Shown here one piece after another: positions 42,687 to 51,983 of a stretch of 64,000 nt of DNA. The stretch spans positions 103,936 to 167,935 of the forward strand of contig CAYJIZ010000001.1 in NCBI GenBank assembly GCA_964370395.1. Reading direction: 5' to 3'. The first letter of the stretch is position 1; every line of letters starts with the position of its first letter. The stretch is from JBGUVL01 sp964370395 (GTDB lineage Bacteria; Bacillota_I; Bacilli_A; Erysipelotrichales; Erysipelotrichaceae). Made by a program: the position numbers and the translations under genes. The notes beneath the pieces are model-generated. The model saw only the letters and a list, made by a program, of their open reading frames with translations. It was not told the origin of the DNA and made no database searches.

Positions 42687-44756
42687 ATGTCGTTGGATGA
42701 AAGAGGGTATAAAATATTAAAAATGCTTGTTGATAATCCAACGATGTTGGGTTCCCAACTAGAGAAGGAATTAGGCTTATCAAGAAAGCAGTTAAGTTAT
42801 TCTTTAGAAAAAATTAATTATTATTTAGTTGATAACGGCTTTGAAGAAATTGGCCGTATGAAAACAGGAAAGTTTGTCATTGCCAGAGAAGTAATTCAAT
42901 CCTTTAAAACGGATGGGTATTCTTATGATGACAACGATTATATTTTAAATGAACAAGAACGATTGTACTTAATTGTTTTAATCTTACTTCAACATAAAGA
43001 AGAATTAAGTATTAATCACTTTACATCGATATTGAAAATCAGTAAAAATACCGTCATTAACGATATGAAAAAACTGCAGAATACGATGTTACAAAACTAT
43101 GATTTAAAAATTTTCTACGATCGCCAAAAAGGCTATTATATCGTTGGAAAAGAATACGAAAAAAGAGTGTTGATGATTACCATCATCCGTAATATTCTTC
43201 CTACCTTAAATGGGGAAGCGGTACTGAGTAGTGTGTTGGATATCAACCAAGAAGACTTTGTTCGTTTGCAACAAGATGTTGCAGCAGTAGAAAAGACATT
43301 ACAAGTACAATATACGGATGATCGAGTAAAAGAAATACCATATATTTTATATTTTGTGTTACTTCGTATTAAAGCTGGAAAGTTGTTGGACTTCTTACCA
43401 GATGATTACCAACATATTGTTGGGACAAGCGAATATGGGAAAATTATGAATGTATTTGAAGAGCATGGTATCTTAAATGCGTTAGAACGTATTTATTTGG
43501 TATCACAATTTCAAATATCAAGTGTGAATTCTATTGCACAAAATGCTTCTTTTGAAAAAGATTTAAAAGAAGTTGCAAGCGAAGCACTGAATAATTTTGA
43601 AAATTTAATCTGTATTCGATTCAAAGATCGTGAATCATTGCTGGATGCATTGATTCAGCATTGTCGTCCTGCTTTATTTCGAATTCGTTTTCACTATCAT
43701 ATCGAAAGCAATATTTTAAATATGATTTTACCACAGCATAATTATTTGTTTGAACTAACAAAACATGCGATGGCACCTTTTGAGAAAATGTTAGGGAAAA
43801 CCTTTCCGGATGAAGAACTGGCTTACATCACCATCTTATTTGGAGGGTGGATGACCAAAGAGGGAACCTTAGAAATATTGGAGCAAAAACGACGTATCAT
43901 TGTTGTCTGTACAAATGGAGTATCCATTTCTAATTTCTTATTTTTAAAGTTAAAAGAAGCATTTCCAGAATTTGAATTCTTGTGTGCACTTTCATCGCGT
44001 CAATTTTATGAGTTTCGTGAAGAATACGATGCGATATTCTCGACGGTGCATTTAACGACAAAGATGCCACAGTTTCTAGTGAAACCGATTATGGACGAAT
44101 ACGAAATGCAAAATTTACGTAAAAAAGTATTTGGCGAATTACTGAATAAAAATATTTATGAAGTGAATTCTGCAAGTTTAGTGAATATGATTGAAAAATA
44201 CGTAAGTATTAAAGATCGCAAAGGATTATTAAACGCATTGAAAAATTATTTAGGGGAAACAAGCGAAGAAAATCAAATGAAAAAAAGTGTGGACAAATTG
44301 CTTGAAGAACCTAGTTTAAGTGATGTTTTAAAACAAGCGTACGTACAAATTGAAAGTACGACATTAACATGGCAAGAAGCATTGAAAAAAGCATCGCAAC
44401 CATTGTTGGATCACAACGTGATTCAACCGACTTATATTGATAATATGATTCATGCGGTAAGTGAAGAAAAACCGATTTGGACCATTGCAGAGGGGTTATT
44501 ACTGGCACATGCAGGCGTTGATCAAGGTGTGAATGATTTAGGGATTGCACTATTGAAATTGCCAGCACCGATTTCTTTTAATGGGTATATGGATGCACAG
44601 ATTATTGTTGTGATGGCGACACCAAATCGAGACATTCATTTGCGTGCTTTGTATGCCTTAATTGATATTAGTGAAAACGATGCGGATATGAAAATGATTC
44701 AAGCAGCAAAAACAATTGATGACATTATGGATGTGATCAGAAAAGAGAGGGACTAA
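42687..44756 (+). CDS. PRD-containing transcriptional regulator (MtlR/BglG-like)
   Basis: A 689-residue multi-domain regulator. It has two N-terminal helix-turn-helix units ('LLQ...SINHFTSILKISKNTVINDM' near 110-135), PTS regulation domains in the middle, a GatB-like IIB domain ('IIVVCTNGVSISNFLFLKL', about 407-425) and a C-terminal fructose-type IIA domain with its His in 'LLLAHAGVDQG'. Such proteins activate sugar operons when dephosphorylated by the matching PTS. It is encoded inside the operon it probably controls, behind AAGGAG. Confidence 0.9.
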   Translation: MSLDERGYKILKMLVDNPTMLGSQLEKELGLSRKQLSYSLEKINYYLVDNGFEEIGRMKTGKFVIAREVIQSFKTDGYSYDDNDYILNEQERLYLIVLILLQHKEELSINHFTSILKISKNTVINDMKKLQNTMLQNYDLKIFYDRQKGYYIVGKEYEKRVLMITIIRNILPTLNGEAVLSSVLDINQEDFVRLQQDVAAVEKTLQVQYTDDRVKEIPYILYFVLLRIKAGKLLDFLPDDYQHIVGTSEYGKIMNVFEEHGILNALERIYLVSQFQISSVNSIAQNASFEKDLKEVASEALNNFENLICIRFKDRESLLDALIQHCRPALFRIRFHYHIESNILNMILPQHNYLFELTKHAMAPFEKMLGKTFPDEELAYITILFGGWMTKEGTLEILEQKRRIIVVCTNGVSISNFLFLKLKEAFPEFEFLCALSSRQFYEFREEYDAIFSTVHLTTKMPQFLVKPIMDEYEMQNLRKKVFGELLNKNIYEVNSASLVNMIEKYVSIKDRKGLLNALKNYLGETSEENQMKKSVDKLLEEPSLSDVLKQAYVQIESTTLTWQEALKKASQPLLDHNVIQPTYIDNMIHAVSEEKPIWTIAEGLLLAHAGVDQGVNDLGIALLKLPAPISFNGYMDAQIIVVMATPNRDIHLRALYALIDISENDADMKMIQAAKTIDDIMDVIRKERD

Positions 44757-44757
44757 T

Positions 44758-45426
44758 ATGTTAGAAAATTTAAAAAAAGATGTATGTGAAATTGCAAAAA
44801 GAGCACAAGAAGATGGATTGTGTAAACATAAATCAGGGAATTTCTCTGCTCGTGATAAAGAGAGTGGTTTGATCGTTATTACACCAACAAGTGTGGATCG
44901 TGAGTTATTGACACCAAGAGATATGGTAGTAATGGACATGGATGCAAATGTTGTGGAAAACTTATCAGGACTTCGTCCTACAAGTGAATCACTTGTGCAT
45001 ATTATGATTTATAAAACTAGACCAGAAGCAGCAGCGATTGCACATACGCATTCTATGTATGGAACAACGTTCGCATTATTAAACAAAGCAATTCCAGCAC
45101 TTGTGTATGAAGTAGCAAACTTAGGATTAACACAAGCAAGAGTACCAGTGGCTCCTTATGGAAGACCTGGAACACCAGAATTGGCTGATAGTGTAATTGA
45201 AGCATGTAAAGAATCAGAAAGTTTCTTGATGGAAAAACATGGTGTTGTTGCATTTGATAGTAACGATATTTATGAAGCATTCTTAAAAGCAGCTTATATT
45301 GAAGAGTTAGCACAACTTTACTACAATGCATTAACTGTATCGCAAGGGGTAGAACCAGTTGGTTTTGAACAAGCAGAACTTCAAAAATGGGCTTACCCTA
45401 AAGAAATTAAATTCCCTAACAAATAA
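44758..45426 (+). CDS. Class II (FucA/AraD-type) aldolase
   Basis: A 222-residue zinc aldolase/epimerase with 'CKHKSGNFSARD' and 'TPTSVDRELLTPRDMVVM', zinc histidines in 'AHTHSMYGTTFA' and a third in 'MEKHGVVAF'. FucA-type enzymes cleave ketose-1-phosphates to dihydroxyacetone phosphate and an aldehyde. It begins one base after the regulator stop. With the PTS and kinases it probably performs the carbon-carbon cleavage step of this pathway; substrate unknown. Confidence 0.88.
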   Translation: MLENLKKDVCEIAKRAQEDGLCKHKSGNFSARDKESGLIVITPTSVDRELLTPRDMVVMDMDANVVENLSGLRPTSESLVHIMIYKTRPEAAAIAHTHSMYGTTFALLNKAIPALVYEVANLGLTQARVPVAPYGRPGTPELADSVIEACKESESFLMEKHGVVAFDSNDIYEAFLKAAYIEELAQLYYNALTVSQGVEPVGFEQAELQKWAYPKEIKFPNK

Positions 45427-45435
45427 GGTTAAGGT

Positions 45436-46062
45436 ATGTTGAAATTTTATTTTGTAAGACATGGAGAGACACTATCCAATACATGGCATACGTTTCAAGG
45501 CTTTTCCGATACACCTTTAACAGCAAAGGGAGTTGCACAAGGAAAAGCGTTAGGGGAAGGATTGCGTACTATTCCATTTCTTAAAATTTATACTTCTACA
45601 AGCGAACGCGCTTACGATACAGCATGTTATGCAAGACAAGAGCGCGATATCGAACTCATTATGTGCAAAGGATTGAAAGAAATGAATTTTGGCTTATTGG
45701 AAACAAAGCCCAATCATTTTGAAGGTTGTGAAACCTATGAAGAGCGAATCCTTTATGACTATGCAAGTGTAGAAGGAGAAAACATTGACCAATTAAGCGA
45801 GCGCATGAAACAAACGTTAGATGACTTAGTGAAAGAGAACCAACATTTAGAGGGAAACATAATGTGTGTATCACACGGGATATCTATTTTGGCGATACTG
45901 CGTTGTATTGATGAAGCAGCGTATGCGTATTGTTTAAAGAATGTGCGATTTGGTAATTGTTCAATTAGTATTGTGAATTATGTTGATAATAAGTTTGAAA
46001 TTGAAGCAATTAATGATATGAGCTTTGTTGAGAAAGGGGCAAATCATGAAAAAGATAATTAA
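45436..46062 (+). CDS. Histidine phosphatase / phosphoglycerate mutase family protein
   Basis: A 208-residue protein with the catalytic 'FVRHGETLSNT' at its N-terminus and the second His in 'MCVSHGISILA'. This family includes cofactor-dependent mutases and sugar-phosphate phosphatases. In a sugar operon it is more likely to dephosphorylate an intermediate or by-product. The last 17 bases overlap the next dhaK. Confidence 0.85.
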   Translation: MLKFYFVRHGETLSNTWHTFQGFSDTPLTAKGVAQGKALGEGLRTIPFLKIYTSTSERAYDTACYARQERDIELIMCKGLKEMNFGLLETKPNHFEGCETYEERILYDYASVEGENIDQLSERMKQTLDDLVKENQHLEGNIMCVSHGISILAILRCIDEAAYAYCLKNVRFGNCSISIVNYVDNKFEIEAINDMSFVEKGANHEKDN

Positions 46063-47056
46063 TAATCCTGAAAACTATCTTCAAGAGATGTTAGAAGGGA
46101 TTTATATTGCACATAGTGATCAAATCACATATGTGAATGACGACAAACAATGTTTGGTAACAAAAACAAAAAAAGCAAATAAAGTAGGTCTTGCAACAGG
46201 TGGAGGTAGTGGACATTTACCATTATTTCTAGGTTATGTTGGTGATGGTATGTTAGATGGATGTTGTGTAGGTGATGTTTTTCAATCACCTAGTGCAGAA
46301 CAAATGCATGCAATCACAAAAGAAATTGACCAAGGTGCTGGTGTTCTTTACATTTATGGAAACTACAATGGAGATATCTTCAATTTCGATATGGCATGTG
46401 AAATGGCTGATTTCGAAGATGGCATTCGTGTTGAAACAGTACTTGGGGCAGACGATTGTGCAAGTGAAGGACCAAAAACACCAGAAGACAAATCAACACG
46501 TCGTGGTGTTGCGGGGATCTTCTTTGTATACAAATGTGCAGGAGCTGCAGCAGATCAATTAATGGATTTGGATAATGTGAAACGCATTGCCCAAAAAGCA
46601 AGTTGGAATACACGTACATTAGGAGTAGGACTTACTTCTTGTATCGTACCTCGTGTGGGACATGAAGGATTCCAAATTGGTGAAGATGAGATGGAAATCG
46701 GTATGGGAATTCATGGGGAAACAGGGATTCGTCGTGGAAAAATCGAACCAGCTGATCAAATTACAGACGAGATGATGGAACGCATTTTAAATGATTTACC
46801 ATTTGAAAAAGGTGATGAAGTTGCTGTTTTAGTGAATGGTTTAGGGGCAACTCCATTGGATGAGCAATACATTGTAACTCGTAAAATTAATCAAATTTTA
46901 GAAGCGAAGGGGATGAGTGCATACCGCTATTACGTAGGGGAATATGCAACTTCGTTAGAAATGGCAGGATTGTCGATATCACTAATTAAATTGGATGAGG
47001 AATTAAAACAATTGGTTGATTATCCAGTGAACACACCATTTTTTAAACAATTATAA
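46046..47056 (+). CDS. dhaK: Dihydroxyacetone kinase-type substrate-binding subunit (DhaK), intact copy
   Basis: A 336-residue DhaK/DAK1 protein with 'ATGGGSGHLPLFLGYVGDGM' and the substrate-bonding His in 'GMGIHGETG', to which the carbonyl of the substrate attaches covalently. ATG 46046 follows AAAGGGG; ATG 46025 lies inside the previous gene. It pairs with the DhaL at 47070. DhaK-like kinases also act on erythrulose or apulose, so dihydroxyacetone is not certain. Confidence 0.9.
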   Translation: MKKIINNPENYLQEMLEGIYIAHSDQITYVNDDKQCLVTKTKKANKVGLATGGGSGHLPLFLGYVGDGMLDGCCVGDVFQSPSAEQMHAITKEIDQGAGVLYIYGNYNGDIFNFDMACEMADFEDGIRVETVLGADDCASEGPKTPEDKSTRRGVAGIFFVYKCAGAAADQLMDLDNVKRIAQKASWNTRTLGVGLTSCIVPRVGHEGFQIGEDEMEIGMGIHGETGIRRGKIEPADQITDEMMERILNDLPFEKGDEVAVLVNGLGATPLDEQYIVTRKINQILEAKGMSAYRYYVGEYATSLEMAGLSISLIKLDEELKQLVDYPVNTPFFKQL

Positions 47057-47069
47057 AAGGAGCAAGCGT

Positions 47070-47684
47070 ATGTTAGATGTCAGAAAATTACTAGCTTGTA
47101 TTGCGGAAGTAATGCAAGAAAATAGAGAATTATTAATTGAGCTTGATAGTGTTGTTGGAGATGGTGATTTAGGATTAACGATGAGTGATGGGTTTGTTGC
47201 AGCGAGCAAACAAGCTCAGTCACTAGATGAAAATGACATAGGGAAAGTATTGTATATGGCAGGAAAAGCAATGTCAACAGCAGTTCCTAGCACAATGGGA
47301 ACACTTATGGCATCTGGTTTGATGCAAGCTGGAAAAGTGTTAAAACAAAAAACACAATGTGATAATAATGATGTTGTTTCATTGTTTGCTGCATTTGAAG
47401 AAGGCGTGGCAAATCGTGGAAAAGCAAAAGTTGGTGAAAAAACATTTATTGATGGAATTCATCCAGCAGTAGAAAGCTTACAAGCAAGTTGTAATGCGAA
47501 CGAGTCGTTAGCTACAATGGCAAGCAAAGCCCTTACTGCAGCACAAGAAGGATATGAGAATACGGCAACGATGTTAGCGGTACATGGTAGAGCTGCAACA
47601 CGTGGGGAAGCAAGTCGTAGTTTAAAAGACCCTGGTGCATATGTTGCAAAATTAATGATGGAAGCATTCACCAAAGCTGTTTAA
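47070..47684 (+). CDS. dhaL: Dihydroxyacetone kinase-type ATP-binding subunit (DhaL), second copy
   Basis: A 204-residue DhaL protein. The three Asp of the metal site are kept ('ELDSVVGDGDLG'), but the usual DHG-xN motif reads DLG-xT, unlike the first DhaL of this operon (DHGINM). The nucleotide loop 'STAVPSTMGTLM' and the C-terminal 'HGRAATRGEASRSLKDPGA' fit the family. The motif difference suggests a sub-family with another substrate. A hairpin separates it from the transketolase genes. Confidence 0.88.
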   Translation: MLDVRKLLACIAEVMQENRELLIELDSVVGDGDLGLTMSDGFVAASKQAQSLDENDIGKVLYMAGKAMSTAVPSTMGTLMASGLMQAGKVLKQKTQCDNNDVVSLFAAFEEGVANRGKAKVGEKTFIDGIHPAVESLQASCNANESLATMASKALTAAQEGYENTATMLAVHGRAATRGEASRSLKDPGAYVAKLMMEAFTKAV

Positions 47685-47693
47685 TTGTATAAA

Positions 47694-47726
47694 TAAAGAT
47701 ATCGGTGAAAATCGATATCTTTATTA
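47694..47726 (+). terminator. Hairpin between dhaL and transketolase genes
   Basis: Perfect 11-base arms TAAAGATATCG (47694-47704) and CGATATCTTTA (47713-47723). The following T tract is weak, so partial termination is likely. Confidence 0.65.
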
Positions 47727-47741
47727 TAAGAGGAGGAAATT

Positions 47742-48554
47742 ATGGACTATACATTGTTAGAGAAAAGGGCAAATAATGTACGTAAAAATATTGTACGAAT
47801 GGTACATGCAGCAAAGTCAGGGCATCCTGGAGGTTCTTTGTCAGCAGCAGATTTGATTACGTATTTGTATTTTGAAGAATTAAATATTACTGAAGACAAT
47901 GCGGCGAGCAATAAGCGCGATCGATTTGTGTTGAGTAAAGGACACGCATCGCCATTATTGTATGCGGTATTAGCAGAAAAAGGATTACTGGCATCTGAAA
48001 CATTAAGTGGATTTCGCCAAATTGATAGCAAGTTACAAGGGCATCCTAACATGAACTATATTGATGGTGTGGATATGTCAACTGGTTCTTTAGGTCAAGG
48101 AATTTCGTGTGCTGTTGGGATGGCATTAGCAAATAAAGTGGATCACAACTCACATCGTGTTTATGCATTGCTAGGTGATGGAGAATGCGAGGAAGGACAA
48201 GTATGGGAAGCAATGATGGCAGCCGCTCATTACAAATTAGATAATTTATGTGCCATCTTGGATTACAACGGATTACAAATTGATGGAAACATCAAAGACG
48301 TAATGAATGGACAACCTTTTGAAGAGAAATTTTTGGCATTTGGATGGAATGTCATCACGATAAATGGACATAATATGAAGGCAATCGCGAGTGCATTTGA
48401 AAAAGCGAGAAGTAGCAAAGAAAAACCAACGTTAATTTTAGCGAAAACAATAAAGGGAAAAGGTGTTTCTTTTATGGAAGATAATTATGCATGGCATGGT
48501 GTTGCGCCAAATGATGAAGAGTTAGCGCAAGCATTGAAAGAGTTGGGTGAATAG
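47742..48554 (+). CDS. Transketolase-like, N-terminal (thiamine-binding) subunit
   Basis: A 270-residue half-transketolase with thiamine diphosphate motif '[20 protein letters not shown]' and '[20 protein letters not shown]'. Split transketolases occur in sugar operons and include enzymes for apulose-4-phosphate. It is coupled to the C-terminal half, has AGGAGG before ATG and ends the kinase/aldolase operon. Its role is to shuffle two-carbon units from the ketose phosphate into the pentose phosphate pathway. Confidence 0.9.
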   Translation: MDYTLLEKRANNVRKNIVRMVHAAKSGHPGGSLSAADLITYLYFEELNITEDNAASNKRDRFVLSKGHASPLLYAVLAEKGLLASETLSGFRQIDSKLQGHPNMNYIDGVDMSTGSLGQGISCAVGMALANKVDHNSHRVYALLGDGECEEGQVWEAMMAAAHYKLDNLCAILDYNGLQIDGNIKDVMNGQPFEEKFLAFGWNVITINGHNMKAIASAFEKARSSKEKPTLILAKTIKGKGVSFMEDNYAWHGVAPNDEELAQALKELGE

Positions 48555-48555
48555 T

Positions 48556-49482
48556 ATGACAAAAATAGCAACAAGAGAAGCATATGGAAAAGCATTAGCA
48601 CAACTGATTGTGGAAAACGAAAAGGTTGTTGTATTGGATGCCGACTTAACAAAGAGTACGAAAACAATTGATGCGAAAAACGCATGTCCAAGCCGCCATT
48701 TTAATATGGGAATTGCAGAAGGAAATATGATGAGTGTAGCTGCAGGGTTGGCCGCGAGTGATAAGGTAGTGTATGCGAGCAGTTTTGCGATGTTTGCAGC
48801 TGGTCGTGCTTTCGAACAAATTCGCAATAGTATTGCTTACCCTAATTTAAATGTGAAGGTATGTGCTACACATGCAGGGATAAGTGTAGGGGAAGATGGA
48901 GCCAGTCACCAATCGATTGAAGATATTGCGATTATGCGTTCCATACCTAATATGCGAGTATTCCAACCTTGTGATGCAAAAGAAACAGATGCGATTATAA
49001 AAGCAGTAGCAGAAATAGAAGGACCTTGTTATGTGCGACTTGGAAGATTAGCAGTCGAAGCGGTAAATGATGAAAATTATCAATTTACTTTTGGGAAGGG
49101 AGTAGTTCTTCACAAAGGAAGTAAGGTTGCTATCATTGCTTCAGGGATGATGGTCCAAGAAGTACTAGAAGCCAAAACGTTATTGACTCATTGCGATCCA
49201 ACGATTGTAAATATCCATACAATCAAACCGATCGACAAAGAGTTGATTGAACAAATCGCCAAAACACATGATGTCATTGTAAGTGTAGAGGAACATAGTG
49301 TCATAGGAGGTTTAGGTAGTGCAATTAGTGAAGTGTTAGCACCACTAGGTTTACCTTGTAAACAGTATATGATTGGGGTTCAAGATGAATTTGGTCGTAG
49401 TGGAACACCAGCTGATTTATTGGATTACTACAAATTAAATGCGAAACATATCGCTGCTTATTTGAATGATTTAAAACGATAG
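48556..49482 (+). CDS. Transketolase-like, C-terminal subunit
   Basis: A 308-residue protein with the pyrimidine-binding half ('NMGIAEGNMMSVAAGLAASD', 'THAGISVGEDGASHQSIEDI') and the C-terminal domain. ATG 48556 follows GGGTGA inside the end of the partner gene; the GTG at 48547 is an alternative. It forms the active alpha2-beta2 enzyme with the preceding subunit. A strong terminator closes the operon. Confidence 0.9.
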   Translation: MTKIATREAYGKALAQLIVENEKVVVLDADLTKSTKTIDAKNACPSRHFNMGIAEGNMMSVAAGLAASDKVVYASSFAMFAAGRAFEQIRNSIAYPNLNVKVCATHAGISVGEDGASHQSIEDIAIMRSIPNMRVFQPCDAKETDAIIKAVAEIEGPCYVRLGRLAVEAVNDENYQFTFGKGVVLHKGSKVAIIASGMMVQEVLEAKTLLTHCDPTIVNIHTIKPIDKELIEQIAKTHDVIVSVEEHSVIGGLGSAISEVLAPLGLPCKQYMIGVQDEFGRSGTPADLLDYYKLNAKHIAAYLNDLKR

Positions 49483-49501
49483 TTTACTATCGTTTTTTTT
49501 T
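49473..49501 (+). terminator. Terminator of kinase-transketolase operon
   Basis: AAAACGATAG (49473-49482), loop TTTA, CTATCGTTTT (49487-49496), T run. Confidence 0.9.
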
Positions 49502-49555
49502 GTAGTGACATAGGAAAAGAAAGTGCTACAATAGAAGTAAGCAAAAAGAAAGAAG

Positions 49556-50080
49556 ATGAATTGTATGAATAATAAATGTTTGATTGCTTATTTTTCCCAT
49601 CGAGGAAATAATTATGTGAATGGAAAAGTGACCTATTTAGAAACAGGAAATACAGAAGTGGTTGCACAAAAAATTGCACGTATTGTAGAGGGAGATTTGT
49701 TTTATATTGAAACAAAAGAACCGTATCCAGAAGCATACGATGCAGTCGCAAAACAAGCTAGTATTGAAATGCGTGAAGACGCTCGGCCACAATTGAAAAA
49801 CACGTTGGATAGTATCGAAGCATACGATACGATTTATTTGGGTTTTCCAAACTGGTGCGGAACGATGCCGATGGTTGTTTGGACTTTCTTAGAAAGTTTT
49901 GATTTCACAAATAAAAACATATATGCTTTCTGTACCCACGAGGGTAGTAGCTTAGGAAATAGTGAAAGAGATTTACGTAAATTATGCCCGAGTGCGATTC
50001 ACAAACAGGCAATCGCAATTAAGGGAAGTAGTGTACATGAGGCTGATGAAAGTATCAGACAATGGCTCACAAAAAAATAA
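49556..50080 (+). CDS. Flavodoxin-like protein
   Basis: A 174-residue flavodoxin-fold protein. The FMN loop 'AYFSHRGNN' is followed by a ten-residue insertion and 'ETGNTEVVAQKIA', then the second FMN loop 'GFPNWCGTMPMVVWTFLE'. It is of the type found in oxygen-sensitive Firmicutes and could supply electrons, for example to radical SAM activases; this link is inferred. ATG 49556 or 49565. A terminator shared with the PHP gene follows. Confidence 0.85.
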   Translation: MNCMNNKCLIAYFSHRGNNYVNGKVTYLETGNTEVVAQKIARIVEGDLFYIETKEPYPEAYDAVAKQASIEMREDARPQLKNTLDSIEAYDTIYLGFPNWCGTMPMVVWTFLESFDFTNKNIYAFCTHEGSSLGNSERDLRKLCPSAIHKQAIAIKGSSVHEADESIRQWLTKK

Positions 50081-50099
50081 CGACTTGTGTCGTTATTTT
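50074..50099. terminator. Bidirectional terminator, flavodoxin and PHP genes
   Basis: AAAATAACGAC (50074-50084), loop TTGT, GTCGTTATTTT (50089-50099). Confidence 0.88.
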
Positions 50100-50986
50100 T
50101 TTATCGCTTGTAGAAAGGTTTGTAGGATTGTTTCGCCTTCCGCCTTTTTGTATCCGTATTCTCCGATACTGATGTTCGGTTTTTTGCTACCGTGGAAGTC
50201 GCTTCCACAAGTCATAATTAAATTATGTTCTTTACAATAGTTTTCATAGTATTCATTATGAAATGGTTCGTGGTAGTTACTGTAAGCTTCCATTCCATCA
50301 ATCCCTAAATCGATTGCTTTTTGAAGCAAAGCTTCGTTTTCATAAAAGGCACGCCAAGGATGTGCTAAGACTGCAATCCCACCTGTGGCATGAATCATAT
50401 CAACGGTTAATTTGAAATCAGGGTATTTGATTTCTACGTAGTTTTTTGTGTTTAAGCTGCATTTATCCCAATAAAAATTGACTACTTGAGGGCTAGAACG
50501 TTTACCTCCAGGCAAATAATCCTGAAAATCTTCAATGTGAGCATTGTTTGGATCATTCAACATCATATCCACCAAAGTGAAAAACGGGTTTTCATGTTCA
50601 GGCGTGTTGGCATATACTTCTTCTTCGCTTAGGGTAACACCATAGTGTTTGCGAAACAGGACAAAACGCTCTGCCATCGCTGCATCCATCGCCTCGTCTA
50701 CTTTTTTTGCTAAGTCTTGAAAATAAGGATGGTGGTAATCAATGTTAAAACCTAACACATGTACCTCTTGTTCGCCAAGCATGGAATCGCATTCAATCGC
50801 AGGAATGACTTGAATGCCTTTCTTTTTGCCTGCTTCCATCATTTCCTCAATTCCGCTAATGTCGTTATGGTCACTTAAAGCAACATATTGTAACCCTACT
50901 TTATGTGCCATTTCAATTAATTGTGTAGGTGTAAACTGCCCATCGCGGCTTACATTAGAATGCATGTGCAAATCAAATTTTTCCAT
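50093..50986 (-). CDS. PHP-domain phosphoesterase
   Basis: A 297-residue metal-dependent phosphoesterase with the PHP opening 'DLHMHSNVSRDGQFTP', 'ALSDHNDISGIEEM', 'IPAIECDSM' and the late 'HPWRAF' and 'CGSDFHGS' metal ligands. Family members include histidinol phosphatases, RNase AM/YciV-like exonucleases and cyclic phosphate hydrolases. The context gives no substrate. Expressed towards the flavodoxin gene. Confidence 0.85.
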   Translation of the reverse strand: MEKFDLHMHSNVSRDGQFTPTQLIEMAHKVGLQYVALSDHNDISGIEEMMEAGKKKGIQVIPAIECDSMLGEQEVHVLGFNIDYHHPYFQDLAKKVDEAMDAAMAERFVLFRKHYGVTLSEEEVYANTPEHENPFFTLVDMMLNDPNNAHIEDFQDYLPGGKRSSPQVVNFYWDKCSLNTKNYVEIKYPDFKLTVDMIHATGGIAVLAHPWRAFYENEALLQKAIDLGIDGMEAYSNYHEPFHNEYYENYCKEHNLIMTCGSDFHGSKKPNISIGEYGYKKAEGETILQTFLQAIKK

Positions 50987-51082
50987 AATGATACCCCCTA
51001 TACGAATGATTGTAGCAAAATTTATGCTTTCCTACAAATCGAATAAGATGGGAAACAAACGTTGGTTATTCTAAAAAAGCAT

Positions 51083-51135
51083 ACAAAAAAGTTGGTTTTC
51101 AAAAGGATAAAAATAGGTAAAACCAACTTTTTTGT
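51083..51135 (+). terminator. Long hairpin in leader of DeoR-hps operon (attenuator or orphan terminator)
   Basis: Perfect 17-base arms ACAAAAAAGTTGGTTTT (51083-51099) and AAAACCAACTTTTTTGT (51119-51135), spacer 19 bases. The stem GTTGGTTTT/AAAACCAAC followed by T6 is terminator-like, yet no gene ends here; both flanking genes read away from it. Confidence 0.65.
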
Positions 51136-51216
51136 GTTTTGATTCAAAAAAACAAGAATAATTGGTTGTTTCCAAAAAGAAATAAACGTACTATGAAGGC
51201 GAAAGGATTATGCGTT

Positions 51217-51981
51217 ATGTCAAAGACAACAAAAGTAAGAAGAGATGAAATAATAAAAATGGTATTAAGTGAAAACGAAGTTAAAGTGAAACAATTAGCA
51301 GATGACTTTCATGTTTCTATGGAGACAATTCGTAAAGACTTAAACCATTTAGAAGAGATGGGAATGCTAGTGAAAACACATGGAGGGGCAAGAGGAGTCA
51401 GTGAGTATTTTCAATTGCCTGTGGATGTAAAACTACAAGAGAATGTAGAGGAGAAAAAACGAATTGCGCGTAAAGCGATGGATCTCATTGATGATAATAC
51501 CGTTATTTTCTTAGATGCAGGAAGCACCACCATTCAAGTAGCGAAATTGCTTCGTATTAAACAAGGTTTAACGATTATTACTAACTCATTAGTCGTTGCG
51601 AATATTGCGCTAGAGAGTAATCATAAAGTGATTTGTACTGGTGGAGTAGCGCAAAAAAGAGGGAAGTGTCTAATTGGACAATTTGCTACAAATGTTTTGG
51701 ATTTGATTCATATTGATACAGCCATAACAGGAAGTGATGGTTTTCAAAATATGAGTGGACCGACGACTTTTTCTTTAGAAGAAGTTGAAATACGCAGGCA
51801 TGTGTTAACCCAAGCAGATCGTAAAGTGTTGATTTGCGATGCGTCAAAATTTTCAAAAACTTCTACGTATCAGTTTGCGAAGTTTAGCGAATATGATTAT
51901 TTCATTACCAATGAAAGTCCGCTTTTGGATGTAGAAGTAGTAAAAGAAGTAGAACATGTAATCGTCGTGAAAGGAGAATAA
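51217..51981 (+). CDS. DeoR-family repressor of hexulose-phosphate operon
   Basis: A 254-residue DeoR regulator with 'DDFHVSMETIRKDLNHLEEM', 'KTHGGARGV' and an effector domain ('VIFLDAGSTTIQVAKLL', 'AITGSDGFQ'). ATG 51217 follows AAAGGA; ATG 51193 and 51139 are in frame upstream without better sites. It opens the operon with 3-hexulose-6-phosphate synthase two bases later, so it probably senses a hexulose or pentulose phosphate and represses its own unit. Confidence 0.88.
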   Translation: MSKTTKVRRDEIIKMVLSENEVKVKQLADDFHVSMETIRKDLNHLEEMGMLVKTHGGARGVSEYFQLPVDVKLQENVEEKKRIARKAMDLIDDNTVIFLDAGSTTIQVAKLLRIKQGLTIITNSLVVANIALESNHKVICTGGVAQKRGKCLIGQFATNVLDLIHIDTAITGSDGFQNMSGPTTFSLEEVEIRRHVLTQADRKVLICDASKFSKTSTYQFAKFSEYDYFITNESPLLDVEVVKEVEHVIVVKGE

Positions 51982-51983
51982 AG

